Translations under genes and position numbers: made by a program
The notes under the pieces: model-generated
What the model was told of the DNA's origin: nothing
Database searches by the model: none
Seen by the model: the letters and a program-made list of their open reading frames with translations, nothing else
Assembly (NCBI GenBank): GCA_963676355.1
Contig: OY781093.1
Span: 1,922,001-1,986,000 of the forward strand
Source: JAGLOK01 sp963676355
Lineage (GTDB): Bacteria; Bacillota; Clostridia; Christensenellales; UMGS416
Direction: 5' to 3'
Length of the DNA stretch: 64,000 nucleotides
In this document: positions 24,599-32,436 of the stretch, in pieces
Layout of the letters: the number at the start of each line of letters is the position of its first letter
Position numbering within the stretch: the stretch's first letter is position 1

Positions 24599-24626
24599 TT
24601 GACAAATTGATTTTTTGTGATATAAA
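24599..24626 (+). promoter_or_regulatory. Promoter of zinc-ribbon microprotein 2
   Basis: TTGACA (24599-24604) and TATAAA (24621-24626), 16 bases apart. The -10 lies in the 13-mer shared with the first microprotein gene. Confidence 0.65.
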
Positions 24627-24667
24627 TTAAGTTAAAATTAGTATTTCATATGAAAGGAGTCTCGGTT

Positions 24668-24847
24668 ATGGTTACTTGCTATGATTGTGGCTTGCAATTT
24701 AAAAGCAGAGTAAAAGATGGCGAAATCCAGGTTTATGACTCGGATGAAAGGGTATGGCTCGATGAGTGCCCCAGCTGCGGTAGCTACGACTTTTACAACG
24801 AGGATGAGGACGACGTTTATTCTTATTCGAATGAATATGATTATTGA
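24668..24847 (+). CDS. Zinc-ribbon microprotein 2 (59 residues)
   Basis: Paralogue of the 49-residue protein just upstream. It has CYDCG and CPSCG knuckles around a charged core, with an added acidic and tyrosine-rich tail (NEDEDDVYSYSNEYDY). The ATG at 24668 is eight bases after AAAGGAG; an ATG six codons upstream overlaps that site and is not used. A terminator follows. Function unknown. Confidence 0.78.
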   Translation: MVTCYDCGLQFKSRVKDGEIQVYDSDERVWLDECPSCGSYDFYNEDEDDVYSYSNEYDY

Positions 24848-24857
24848 ACACTGACGA

Positions 24858-24886
24858 CAAAAAGCAGCTCAAGGGCTGCTTTTTTA
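24858..24886. terminator. Terminator between microprotein 2 and HD-domain gene
   Basis: AGCAGC and GCTGCT stem with A-runs before and T-runs after, usable from both sides. Confidence 0.8.
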
Positions 24887-24920
24887 AGTGCCTAAAAATA
24901 CGTTGACGTGTAATAGACCA

Positions 24921-26150
24921 TCAAGTGTACAGAGGAACGTTTTGAAAATTACTGTTTTCACGGTAAAGCAAATCATAATTGTCATTTATCGTTTTAAAGA
25001 CAACAGGGGAGAGCTTTTCATGCGAAAGCCTCTCCAGTTCTATAATTATCCGTCCTTTTGACATCGCTTTTCTGTGAGGACGATCCTCGGAAAGCGTAGC
25101 AAAAATGTCGGCATAGGCGAGTATGTCAGTTTCAATTGAAAAGAAAATATTATTTAATTGAAGAGGATATCCGGTTTGGTCGCGCCTTTCATGATGAGCC
25201 GACACCCATTTGCAAATGTTGCTTAATGAAGGAGTTTTGCATAGTATGCGCGAAGAATATACAGAGTGTGATTTAATGATTTTCTGATCTTGCCAGTCCA
25301 GATAATCCATCTTCTCAAAAGGCTCAGTAGATATTGCGATTTTGCCTATATCATGCAAAAAACCCGCGATTTTAAGCATTCTGCAGGTCTCCTTTTTAAG
25401 TCCGTGATAGGTTGCAATCATATAAGCCAGATGCCCTACAGATATTGAGTGATTTCTTGTCCACTTGCTCCTATAATCTATAATAGTTGCAAATACGCCT
25501 GCCACTTCTTCAATTTCATCATCTTCGATTTTGCAGGTGCCGGTGTCTACTGCATCTGTTACGAGTTTCTGAAATGCTATGCTGTCAATATTAAAATTGA
25601 AATTGTTGTCAATCATCAGTTTTTCAAATGGATCTTTAAGTTCAGGCAAAAAAACTTCTCCAAACCGTTTTTGTATTTCATAGATGACCATTTGTTTTGA
25701 ATAAGGTTGTTGATTTGAGTTCATTAAAATATCAATTCTGTCTGCTAGATGAAGAAAATAGCATTCAAAAGGAACATCTTTTTCTTTCACCAAATTTTCC
25801 TTAATATCAGAGGCTTTTATATGATGATGTCGGATGATTTTTCTTATTGGAGTAAGTGCTTTATAGGCTTCAAGCATTTGTGAGCCCATAAGTTCATGCT
25901 CTCCGGGGTTTACAGCATCAATATAAAATAAATTGTTTCGCTCTTCAACATTCAATGTTCCAATATCATGTAGTGATGCAGCTAAAACGAGGTCACTTAG
26001 GCTTGGCCTGCTAAGCCCGTAAATTTTGCCAAGCTGATATGCAATAAACGCTGTGCGTCTGTGGTGATTTTGCAAAAGAAAACTGTACATATCGATAGAA
26101 TCTATAAGCGATACCAAGACTTTCTTCGCTGAACAGTTGTGGTTTATCAT
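24921..26150 (-). CDS. Double-HD protein with HD-GYP-like C-terminal domain (A)
   Basis: A 409-residue cytoplasmic protein with two HD domains. The first (about 25-150) has NHHRRTA, ASLHDIG, RHHH and HLADRID. The second (about 220-390) has RNHSISV, FLHDIGK, SHS, SAHHERRDQTGYP and ILAYADIFATL, the pattern of HD-GYP phosphodiesterases that degrade cyclic di-GMP. No membrane or receiver domain is present. It is a close paralogue of the next gene upstream on the same strand. GGGAG lies before the ATG. Which HD site is active is not known. Confidence 0.85.
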   Translation of the reverse strand: MINHNCSAKKVLVSLIDSIDMYSFLLQNHHRRTAFIAYQLGKIYGLSRPSLSDLVLAASLHDIGTLNVEERNNLFYIDAVNPGEHELMGSQMLEAYKALTPIRKIIRHHHIKASDIKENLVKEKDVPFECYFLHLADRIDILMNSNQQPYSKQMVIYEIQKRFGEVFLPELKDPFEKLMIDNNFNFNIDSIAFQKLVTDAVDTGTCKIEDDEIEEVAGVFATIIDYRSKWTRNHSISVGHLAYMIATYHGLKKETCRMLKIAGFLHDIGKIAISTEPFEKMDYLDWQDQKIIKSHSVYSSRILCKTPSLSNICKWVSAHHERRDQTGYPLQLNNIFFSIETDILAYADIFATLSEDRPHRKAMSKGRIIIELERLSHEKLSPVVFKTINDNYDLLYRENSNFQNVPLYT

Positions 26151-26380
26151 AATTATACTCCCATTTGTCTGGTCTTGCGGTTATAGGTAGATTAATTAAG
26201 AATAACGTTCTTGGCTTATTATAGTATGTGTAATGTGTGTGTTTCTAACTATAATTATAAACACTGTTGATATGTTATGCAAATTTTTAGATAGAACAAA
26301 ATGCTTATTTTGTTGAAAATTTATAAAATAATTATATATATTTTCATGTTTTTTTCTGCGAACATTTTTATTGCGGATAA

Positions 26381-27598
26381 TTATACTTTCTGAGTTTCAA
26401 GATTCTTATTATACAATAAATCCATATTGTCTTTAATTTCAACAAAAACTGATTCAGAAAGTTTTTCGCCTGCAAATTCTTCTAGAATGTCTAGGATTTT
26501 CTCTTTTGGCATGGCTTTTCGATAGGGGCGGTTTTCGGCTAGTGCTGCGAATATATCGGCATAGGCTAGGATGTCCATTTCCGTTTCAAATGACTTGTCG
26601 CTTATGCGCATAGGGTAGCCGGATTTATCTCTTTTTTCATGATGAGAAGAGGCCCATCTTGATATGTTGCCTAAAAAAGGAGTTTTGGACAGAATAAGCG
26701 AAGAATATTTAGCATGTGTTTTCATGACTTTAAACTCATCATGGTCAAGTGAAGCGGGCTTATCCAAGACTTCAGAAGGAATCGCTATTTTCCCAATATC
26801 GTGAAGATATCCGGCTATTTTAAGCTGGTGGCATTTTTCTTCATCCATGCCTAATATCTTGCCTATCGATTCAGCCAAAACACTGACTGATTTTGAGTGA
26901 TTTACAGTCCAATTGCTTTTAAAGTCGACTATTTTTGCAAATATCGAAGCCAACCCGTCAATGTCCGCTTGCTCCAAATCGCATTCAACTTCTTCTACCA
27001 TCATAAACAAGAGTTCATGGAATGAAGAGTCATATATATTTTCCCAAAAGTCTTCTGTGGCGGCTAGCTTATTAAATGTGTCCTGAAGTTCCGGGAAGAA
27101 AAACGTTCCAAAGCGCTTGTTGATTTCGGAGGTCACATCTTCTTGAGCATGTGCTTCGTTTTCGGCAGTAGTCAAAAGCACATCTATTCTGTCGGCTAGA
27201 TGTAGGAAGTAGCATTCAAAAGGCACATCTTCTTGTGGAGTGTGTCCTTGAACAACGTCACTGTATTTTATGTGATGATGCCTTATGATTTTTCTAATAG
27301 GTTCAAGAGGCTTAAACCCTTCAAGCATTTTTTCGCCCATTATTTCGTGGGGCTCGGGGTTTTGAGCATCCACATATAATAGCTGATCACGCTCTTTGAT
27401 GTGAAGTGCACCTATGTCATGTATTGAGGCAGTAAGAACAAGGTTGCTGAGACTTGTGGAGTCCAATCCAAATTCATTGCCAAGCTGATAGGCAATAATA
27501 GCCGTTTTTCTATGATGGTTTTTAAGAAGAAAATTATATGCGTCAATCGATTCGATTAATGATACTAATATGCTCTTTATTGAATATGAATTGCTCAT
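26381..27598 (-). CDS. Double-HD protein with HD-GYP-like C-terminal domain (B)
   Basis: A 405-residue paralogue of the 24921-26150 gene, with the same order: HHRKTAI, ASIHDIG, RHHH and HLADRID in the first domain, then NHSKSVS, YLHDIGK, THAKYSS, SSHHEKRDKSGYP and ILAYADIFAALAENRPYR in the second. The second domain is closer to the HD-GYP consensus here (RPYR). The 230-bp gap between the paralogues means each probably has its own promoter. The predicted role is cyclic di-GMP or related dinucleotide turnover. Confidence 0.86.
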   Translation of the reverse strand: MSNSYSIKSILVSLIESIDAYNFLLKNHHRKTAIIAYQLGNEFGLDSTSLSNLVLTASIHDIGALHIKERDQLLYVDAQNPEPHEIMGEKMLEGFKPLEPIRKIIRHHHIKYSDVVQGHTPQEDVPFECYFLHLADRIDVLLTTAENEAHAQEDVTSEINKRFGTFFFPELQDTFNKLAATEDFWENIYDSSFHELLFMMVEEVECDLEQADIDGLASIFAKIVDFKSNWTVNHSKSVSVLAESIGKILGMDEEKCHQLKIAGYLHDIGKIAIPSEVLDKPASLDHDEFKVMKTHAKYSSLILSKTPFLGNISRWASSHHEKRDKSGYPMRISDKSFETEMDILAYADIFAALAENRPYRKAMPKEKILDILEEFAGEKLSESVFVEIKDNMDLLYNKNLETQKV

Positions 27599-27763
27599 AA
27601 TTATGCCCCCAAGTGTACAAAAAAGTTGAATTGTAAAGTAGGCGAAAATCAGTCAATTTGTAAAATGTATTGGTGTAGTAAGTATCTATGCAAAGCATAA
27701 TATTTATGATATATATTATATCATCATTGGATACATTATCAAATGTAGTTTAAAAAATAATAC

Positions 27764-27790
27764 AAAAAAACAGCCTCTAGGGCTGTTTTT
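27764..27790. terminator. Terminator of the PII gene
   Basis: AAAAACAGCC and GGCTGTTTTT form a 10-bp stem with a 5-base loop. On the minus strand it lies just after the PII stop codon. Confidence 0.85.
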
Positions 27791-27800
27791 GAGTTTACAT

Positions 27801-28139
27801 TTAAAGTATTTCGTCTCCAGTTTCACCAGTGCGGACGCGATATGCGGCTTCGCAATTATAAACAAAAATCTTTCCGTCTCCGAAATGACCGGTGCGAACG
27901 CGCTCCATTATGGGCTCAATGAGCTCATTTGCCTTATCGTCGGGAAGAATGATTTCGATTTTTGCTTTGGGAAGCAGGTTAATCGTAAGCTCTGTACCTC
28001 TATAATAGGATGTTCTGCCTTTTTGCTGACCGCAGCCGTTTACCATATAAACCGTCATACCGTAGATTCCACGTTCATTCAGAAGGTCTTTTAAATCCTC
28101 CAGTTTGTCAGGTCTGATGATTACTTCTAATTTTTTCAT
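27801..28139 (-). CDS. PII-family nitrogen regulatory protein
   Basis: A 112-residue PII signalling protein, which senses 2-oxoglutarate and ATP/ADP as a trimer. Visible features are the N-terminal strand KKLEVIIRPDKLEDLKDLL and the T-loop region GRTSYYRGTEL. Next come KAKIEIILPDDKANELIEPI and the C-terminal signature GHFGDGKIFVYNCEAAYRVRTGETGDEIL split over about residues 83-111. The T-loop tyrosine that GlnD uridylylates (YRGxEY) is replaced by Leu, so that modification is excluded. No amtB, nif or glnA gene is adjacent. AAAGGAG precedes the ATG. Confidence 0.93.
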   Translation of the reverse strand: MKKLEVIIRPDKLEDLKDLLNERGIYGMTVYMVNGCGQQKGRTSYYRGTELTINLLPKAKIEIILPDDKANELIEPIMERVRTGHFGDGKIFVYNCEAAYRVRTGETGDEIL

Positions 28140-28265
28140 GAAACGCTCCTTTCTGTGAAGCAAAATTGAATTATCTCTTTCTTTAATTTTATCAGTTTGC
28201 AGGAAATTATTCAACGCATATTCCATATTTATGAAAAGTAATTGGTTTACTTTCGCATTGGCATT

Positions 28266-29132
28266 TTACTTCTTGCGCTTCCATGGAACTAGCATAGACA
28301 CTTCATTTTTATACTCTATATAGCTGGGATTTTTCTCCTGCACATGTTCTTCCATCATGGGTATTGATATAAATACAAACAATAGCGTCATAAGCACCGC
28401 TCCGCTTATTGCAAGAAGGGGAGTGGATATGCCGATTGTCATAATGAAAATGCCCCACCAGAACATGACTTCTCCGAAATAATTCGGATGGCGCGAATAT
28501 GCCCATAGACCGGTGTTTATATTTTCAGAGGTTTTTTGCATTCTATGGCTTTCCATTTGCTTGTCGCTCACCATCTGAATTGAGGCTGATGAAATGCATA
28601 TTACAAAGCCCAGCACAGTATAAAAAGAAATGGGGCTATTGCTTTGAATGAGATAGTATGCGGGAATCATGCCAAGATACACAAGAACTGTCGGCATCAT
28701 GTTTATGCCAAAGAAGTTTGTTATAAACCAAAGATTCGGATTTTTTGCTTTGAGCATGTCATATCGCCAGTCGCATTGATTAAGTCCACGCCAGCCTGAA
28801 ACCCAATTATATGTAAGACGTGTGCCCCAAAACAAAACAGCTATCAGAACAAGAATATTGGTAGGCTTTATTCCATTTCCGTTTAGTAAAATGAATATAG
28901 GGATTATAACCATAGGTGCAATCGACCAATATGGATCATAAACGCTCGGGTTTTCAAAGTACAGCCCTGCCGCCCAGACAATGATAGTTGCTGCAACATC
29001 CGCCAAAAATAATGCCCACAGTGTGCCAAGGTGTGCACTATAGTGATAGATTGCAAATGCGATTAGGGTTGATAAGATGTAGATTGCTGCAATAATGGTA
29101 AGTGAAAGTGGTTTAGAGTGATTTCTGCGCAT
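28266..29132 (-). CDS. DUF1295 / steroid 5-alpha-reductase-like membrane protein
   Basis: A 288-residue integral membrane protein with eight or nine helices, matching DUF1295. The signatures are DPYWSIAP, RLTYNWVSGWRGLNQCDWRYD and the C-terminal NTGLWAYSRHPNYFGEVMFWWG, shared with membrane oxidoreductases and isoprenylcysteine methyltransferases. The substrate is unknown; NADPH-linked lipid reduction is inference from the superfamily. It is the last gene of a minus-strand run, two bases after the small membrane protein gene. Confidence 0.88.
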   Translation of the reverse strand: MRRNHSKPLSLTIIAAIYILSTLIAFAIYHYSAHLGTLWALFLADVAATIIVWAAGLYFENPSVYDPYWSIAPMVIIPIFILLNGNGIKPTNILVLIAVLFWGTRLTYNWVSGWRGLNQCDWRYDMLKAKNPNLWFITNFFGINMMPTVLVYLGMIPAYYLIQSNSPISFYTVLGFVICISSASIQMVSDKQMESHRMQKTSENINTGLWAYSRHPNYFGEVMFWWGIFIMTIGISTPLLAISGAVLMTLLFVFISIPMMEEHVQEKNPSYIEYKNEVSMLVPWKRKK

Positions 29133-29134
29133 TG

Positions 29135-29638
29135 TTACCTCGTAGTTTGAAATATATCCTTTAAATTTTTTTTAGCTTTATATGCTTCGAATTTATAGCC
29201 AGCTATCATGATAACATATCCGAAAAGAAATATTGTAAAATAAATTGAATTATATTCAGAAATATAACCGTTTAAATATTCATGTAAATATTTTATGGAG
29301 TAAAATCCTGTGACAACAAACCATGCTATCATTATAATCATTACCAGCATATTAAGCTTCATAACCACACAAACATTAGCACCTGCATCTGTTTTTGTGA
29401 TAGTGCCTTTTATTTCGGGCAAGAACGAATTTCTATAGAATATGTTGCGGGTTAATTTAAATGTATTCGAATCAACCATTCCTTTAAAGCGAGCTTTAAT
29501 TGAATTTTTGCTTTCACTTATGTATTCAGTATTTGGTAACACAGCATATAGGTTTGTGTTTTCCTTCAGTGCAGACTCAGCTTCCTCAGGAGTCATAGTT
29601 ATTTCAAATTCAGTTTTATCGTAGGGAAATAATATCAT
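29135..29638 (-). CDS. Small membrane protein, paralogue family member 2
   Basis: A 167-residue protein beginning MILFPYDKTEFEITMTPEEA, with a box FKLTRNIFYRNSFLPEIKGTI and two membrane segments (about 100-120 and 132-152), then a basic tail. Its layout matches the genes at 17990-18442 and 29635-30147. The start overlaps the stop of the upstream paralogue (ATGA), showing translational coupling. Function is not recognised. Confidence 0.78.
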   Translation of the reverse strand: MILFPYDKTEFEITMTPEEAESALKENTNLYAVLPNTEYISESKNSIKARFKGMVDSNTFKLTRNIFYRNSFLPEIKGTITKTDAGANVCVVMKLNMLVMIIMIAWFVVTGFYSIKYLHEYLNGYISEYNSIYFTIFLFGYVIMIAGYKFEAYKAKKNLKDIFQTTR

Positions 29639-30147
29639 TTAGTGTTTTGCCTGTGAGGATGGAATTTTTCAATTAGTTCAATCAGAATCTTTTTGGTTTT
29701 ATAGACTTCAGATTTATATAAAAACATTATAACACCGACACCAAGTGCGAAAATTACTGAAATTTTAACTTTAAACATGAATTCTGATTTAAATTGAGGA
29801 ACAAAAAGTGTGGCTAATGTGATGACAAACCCGATAAAAAATGACAGGAGAATAATCTCATCGCGAACTGATAATCGGAATTTCACCTTGACTTTAGTTT
29901 TGTCACCAGGGGTGATTTTGCCTGACATTATCGGGAGGCAAACATTCCAGCAGCATATGATTCTTCGCAGCTTAAAGTGATCTTCTGATGAATAGCCTTC
30001 AAACAGTTTTCCGTGGATTCTTTTTTTATTCCAAAAGCGCAGAGGGTGAAGCCCTTTGCAGGCAATAGTATTAGTCAGTACGTGATGTATCTGAAGAGGA
30101 GTCTTTTCTGTTGTAATTTCTATCTTGTCGTAGGGGATTAGCAGCAT
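29635..30147 (-). CDS. Small membrane protein, paralogue family member 3
   Basis: A 170-residue protein beginning MLLIPYDKIEITTEKTP, with FKLRRIICCWNVCLPIMSGKI and two membrane helices (about 100-118 and 127-145), then a basic tail ending RQNTK. It is first in a likely three-gene operon with its paralogue and the DUF1295 gene. AAGGAGG precedes the ATG. The soluble N-terminal 90 residues may form a small domain that sits on the cytoplasmic face. Family not recognised. Confidence 0.78.
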   Translation of the reverse strand: MLLIPYDKIEITTEKTPLQIHHVLTNTIACKGLHPLRFWNKKRIHGKLFEGYSSEDHFKLRRIICCWNVCLPIMSGKITPGDKTKVKVKFRLSVRDEIILLSFFIGFVITLATLFVPQFKSEFMFKVKISVIFALGVGVIMFLYKSEVYKTKKILIELIEKFHPHRQNTK

Positions 30148-30599
30148 AATTTCCTCCTTCCGAGATATGTTTATATTTTACCATAGATGGCGGTGATGTC
30201 AAACTAGGAATATTATGGCAGGAGTAGGAGAAATTAATGTATTTTAGTGTATAAATGTATTTGAAATTTACTGTTCGTAGGAAGGCAAAAAGTGGGTACA
30301 GGGGTGCTAGCGCTTAATATTTTTCAGCCGCTGAGTGAATTCAAAAAATGGTAGAGTTTGGCGGTATGTTCATTGTATATTTTTTTTATTTATAGAGGTA
30401 TTTTATCATATGGGGTGGGAAGTGGGAAGTGGGAAGGGGAGTACATTTCTTTCTTCTAAAATGCGTGGATATGCCTAGTGCAGTGAATTTGTATTTGAGA
30501 ATGAATCCTATCTAGTATTTAAATGTTTAATATGGAAATGTATGCTATAATAAAAATAAAGTGATAAAGTAAACTTGAATATTCAAATGGAGGGATTAT
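30148..30599. other. Non-coding gap with a short tandem repeat
   Basis: No gene is seen in this 452-bp divergent gap. GTGGGAA is repeated three times in tandem at 30415-30435 within a G-rich patch that contrasts with AT-rich surroundings. An extended -10 (TATGCTATAAT, 30541-30551) lies about 50 bases before the next gene. Confidence 0.45.
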
Positions 30600-32003
30600 A
30601 TGAATAAAAAGCAATTAATAGAGCATTTTAAGGATATATGTAATGGTGAAAAAAGCGGCATTGAAATATTTGTATCGAAACTAACTAAGGATACTGTTAT
30701 AGATGTATTACTAAATATTGAAATAGAACCAATAAATTTTGTTCAATTCAATCAATTGCTTGCATTAATGAAAATACCAATTATATCTGAAGCTTGCTTT
30801 TTACACTACTGGTTTTCTGAAAATGAACTTAATTTGTATTGCGTAGATTCATTGCAAAATGTGAATATTAAGGAAGAAAAAAAAGAAATTAAGACAATAG
30901 ATCATTTTAAATGGGGACTAAAGCACTTGTTTATTGATTGCTTGTTGGTATTTGGCAATATCGAAAAAGGTTATAAAATAATTCGTGTTATGAATTCAGA
31001 ACAGTTCTCTAATTTAATATATAACCATACATTCGATCTTAATAAAATTAAAAAAAGAGGCAAACCGTTAGAATTTGAAAATATACCAACAGAACATAGA
31101 TATTTAATTTCAGAAATGGTATGTAAAAATTATATAGTTCCTAGCGGAGATAAATTAAAAGAGTTCATGATAGAAAGTTATAATGAAGCATTAAAAAAAG
31201 GAATTAAGCAACCAAGAGTTAAAGATATTATTCAAGGCAAATTTATAAAAAGTGAAAACGAAGTACAATTAAGTTTGAATGCAACAAATATTATGGAAGA
31301 AGTCGTCATTGATAAAGATGATATTGAGGAAAAATGCAATGAGATAGCTTTAGCGTTTAGTGAAGCTAGAGACAAGGCAAGTAGAAATACTGAACTATAT
31401 TTATCTATGGTTAATGATTTGGATGTCTATGTTGCGACTTCTATGAGATCAAAAGATCATTTTGTGAGAATGGCTCAAAACTGCGAAAAAATTTTTAAGT
31501 CTCCTCAAGTAAAAGATTTAAATTTGAGGTATTTTGATCCTACTATAAGTGCAGCAGATAGTCATGAAGATAAAGGACTACTAGAGTGCCTTATGGTGAA
31601 ATGTTGCAAACTGTTAATATATACAGCTGGTGATAAGGAAAGCTATGGGAAGGATGCGGAAGCCGCGATGGCGTTAAGTTTAGGAAAGCCTGTTATTTTT
31701 TATTGTGAAAACAAGCAAAGAAAAGATTTTTACAAAGATGTTCATCCGCTTAGTCGGTTAATAAATTTTGAGTCAGGAGTAGCTGTAGGAGCCCATATTA
31801 CAGACAATTTAGATGAACTTATAGAATTAATAAAAAGGTTCTTTAATAATAGTATGCAATATGATATTATACAAAAATCCTCTGGGTATTACACAATAGT
31901 AGATAAGCTTACAGAATCAATAGTTAGAATACAAACTGACAATGATTTATTGGCTTCTAGTTTTTGGAATTATTATTTCCAAAAAAACGAAAACAAATAT
32001 TAG
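30600..32003 (+). CDS. Protein with nucleoside-deoxyribosyltransferase/TIR-like domain (candidate defence effector)
   Basis: A 467-residue AT-rich gene not recognised as a whole. Residues 1-260 are helical and of unknown family. From about 274 comes an alpha/beta domain starting LDVYVATSMRS, with RYFDP and ADSHEDKGLLECLMVKCCKLL next. It ends with KDAEAAMALSLGKPVIFY near 350-367. This order (hydrophobic strand with VATSMR, then D-x-E-x4-A-x3-GKPVI) resembles nucleoside 2-deoxyribosyltransferases and their TIR/SLOG-like relatives, in which the Glu is catalytic (E353 here). Such domains act as nucleotide- or NAD-consuming effectors in defence. It stands alone between its own promoter and a terminator. 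GGAGGG precedes the ATG. Confidence 0.6.
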   Translation: MNKKQLIEHFKDICNGEKSGIEIFVSKLTKDTVIDVLLNIEIEPINFVQFNQLLALMKIPIISEACFLHYWFSENELNLYCVDSLQNVNIKEEKKEIKTIDHFKWGLKHLFIDCLLVFGNIEKGYKIIRVMNSEQFSNLIYNHTFDLNKIKKRGKPLEFENIPTEHRYLISEMVCKNYIVPSGDKLKEFMIESYNEALKKGIKQPRVKDIIQGKFIKSENEVQLSLNATNIMEEVVIDKDDIEEKCNEIALAFSEARDKASRNTELYLSMVNDLDVYVATSMRSKDHFVRMAQNCEKIFKSPQVKDLNLRYFDPTISAADSHEDKGLLECLMVKCCKLLIYTAGDKESYGKDAEAAMALSLGKPVIFYCENKQRKDFYKDVHPLSRLINFESGVAVGAHITDNLDELIELIKRFFNNSMQYDIIQKSSGYYTIVDKLTESIVRIQTDNDLLASSFWNYYFQKNENKY

Positions 32004-32040
32004 GATAAAAATATATTATACTTTACTTGTATCATCACCA

Positions 32041-32069
32041 TTGACACACAAAACCCCAAGTGCTAAAAT
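32041..32069 (+). promoter_or_regulatory. Consensus promoter of the sugar-acid gene set
   Basis: TTGACA (32041-32046) and TAAAAT (32064-32069) are exactly 17 bases apart, upstream of a cre-like palindrome and a leader of about 360 bases. Confidence 0.65.
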
Positions 32070-32104
32070 AAAAGTCGAAAGAACTAACGGACTTTTATTT
32101 TTTT
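32066..32104 (+). terminator. Terminator hairpin overlapping the promoter
   Basis: AAATAAAAGTC and GACTTTTATTT pair as an 11-bp stem with a 13-base loop, followed by a T-run. It may end the upstream gene or, since it starts at the promoter's -10, act early in the sugar-acid transcript. Confidence 0.65.
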
Positions 32105-32436
32105 GAACTAGAATGTAAGCGCTTACAACAAAGCGTTTTTAAAGAGGATGCAGTCCTCGAAAAACGAGAGGGCAGTATGATTTACAGCCATAGCAAAGAA
32201 CAGTAATCAATGACAAGCGAGCTTGTTCCGCGGGTCATTGAGCTGAATGGGAATGCCTCGAGAAAACGCGTGTGCAGTTAGACAAAGAACTACAGCAAAA
32301 GGCGGCATTCATTGACGAGGGAGAAAGTCCCCGTGTCATTGTGCCTAACACAAAACTATTTGGAGGAATGATGGCGAAAATGGTAACACCAGGCCATCTT
32401 GAAATAAACCAAAACCAACACATCAGGAGAAGTACA
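32105..32436 (+). other. Long untranslated leader of the kinase gene
   Basis: No gene is convincing in this 332-bp stretch. It carries the cre-like palindrome (32114-32127), then CAATGAC and GTCATTG arms (about 32209-32240) enclosing an AAGCGAGCTT hairpin. A further partly paired block has GAGGG and CCCCG (about 32317-32337). The reading frame is open from 32272 into the kinase, but those codons do not look like a kinase N-terminus. Confidence 0.45.
32114..32127. promoter_or_regulatory. Perfect cre-like operator (CcpA or other LacI-family)
   Basis: TGTAAGCGCTTACA is a perfect palindrome and fits the CcpA cre consensus TGWAARCGYTWWCA at every position. Lying about 40 bases downstream of the promoter, it should give roadblock-type carbon catabolite repression of the sugar-acid genes. 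Confidence 0.8.

Noticed and set aside
26198..26212. AAGAATAACGTTCTT as a second SOS box
   Set aside because: It lacks the GAAC-N4-GTTC half-site geometry of the operator at 18715, and it lies between HD genes without promoter alignment.
32272..32436. Kinase start at 32272
   Set aside because: The extra 55 codons do not resemble any PfkB N-terminus, and AGGAG precedes the ATG at 32437.
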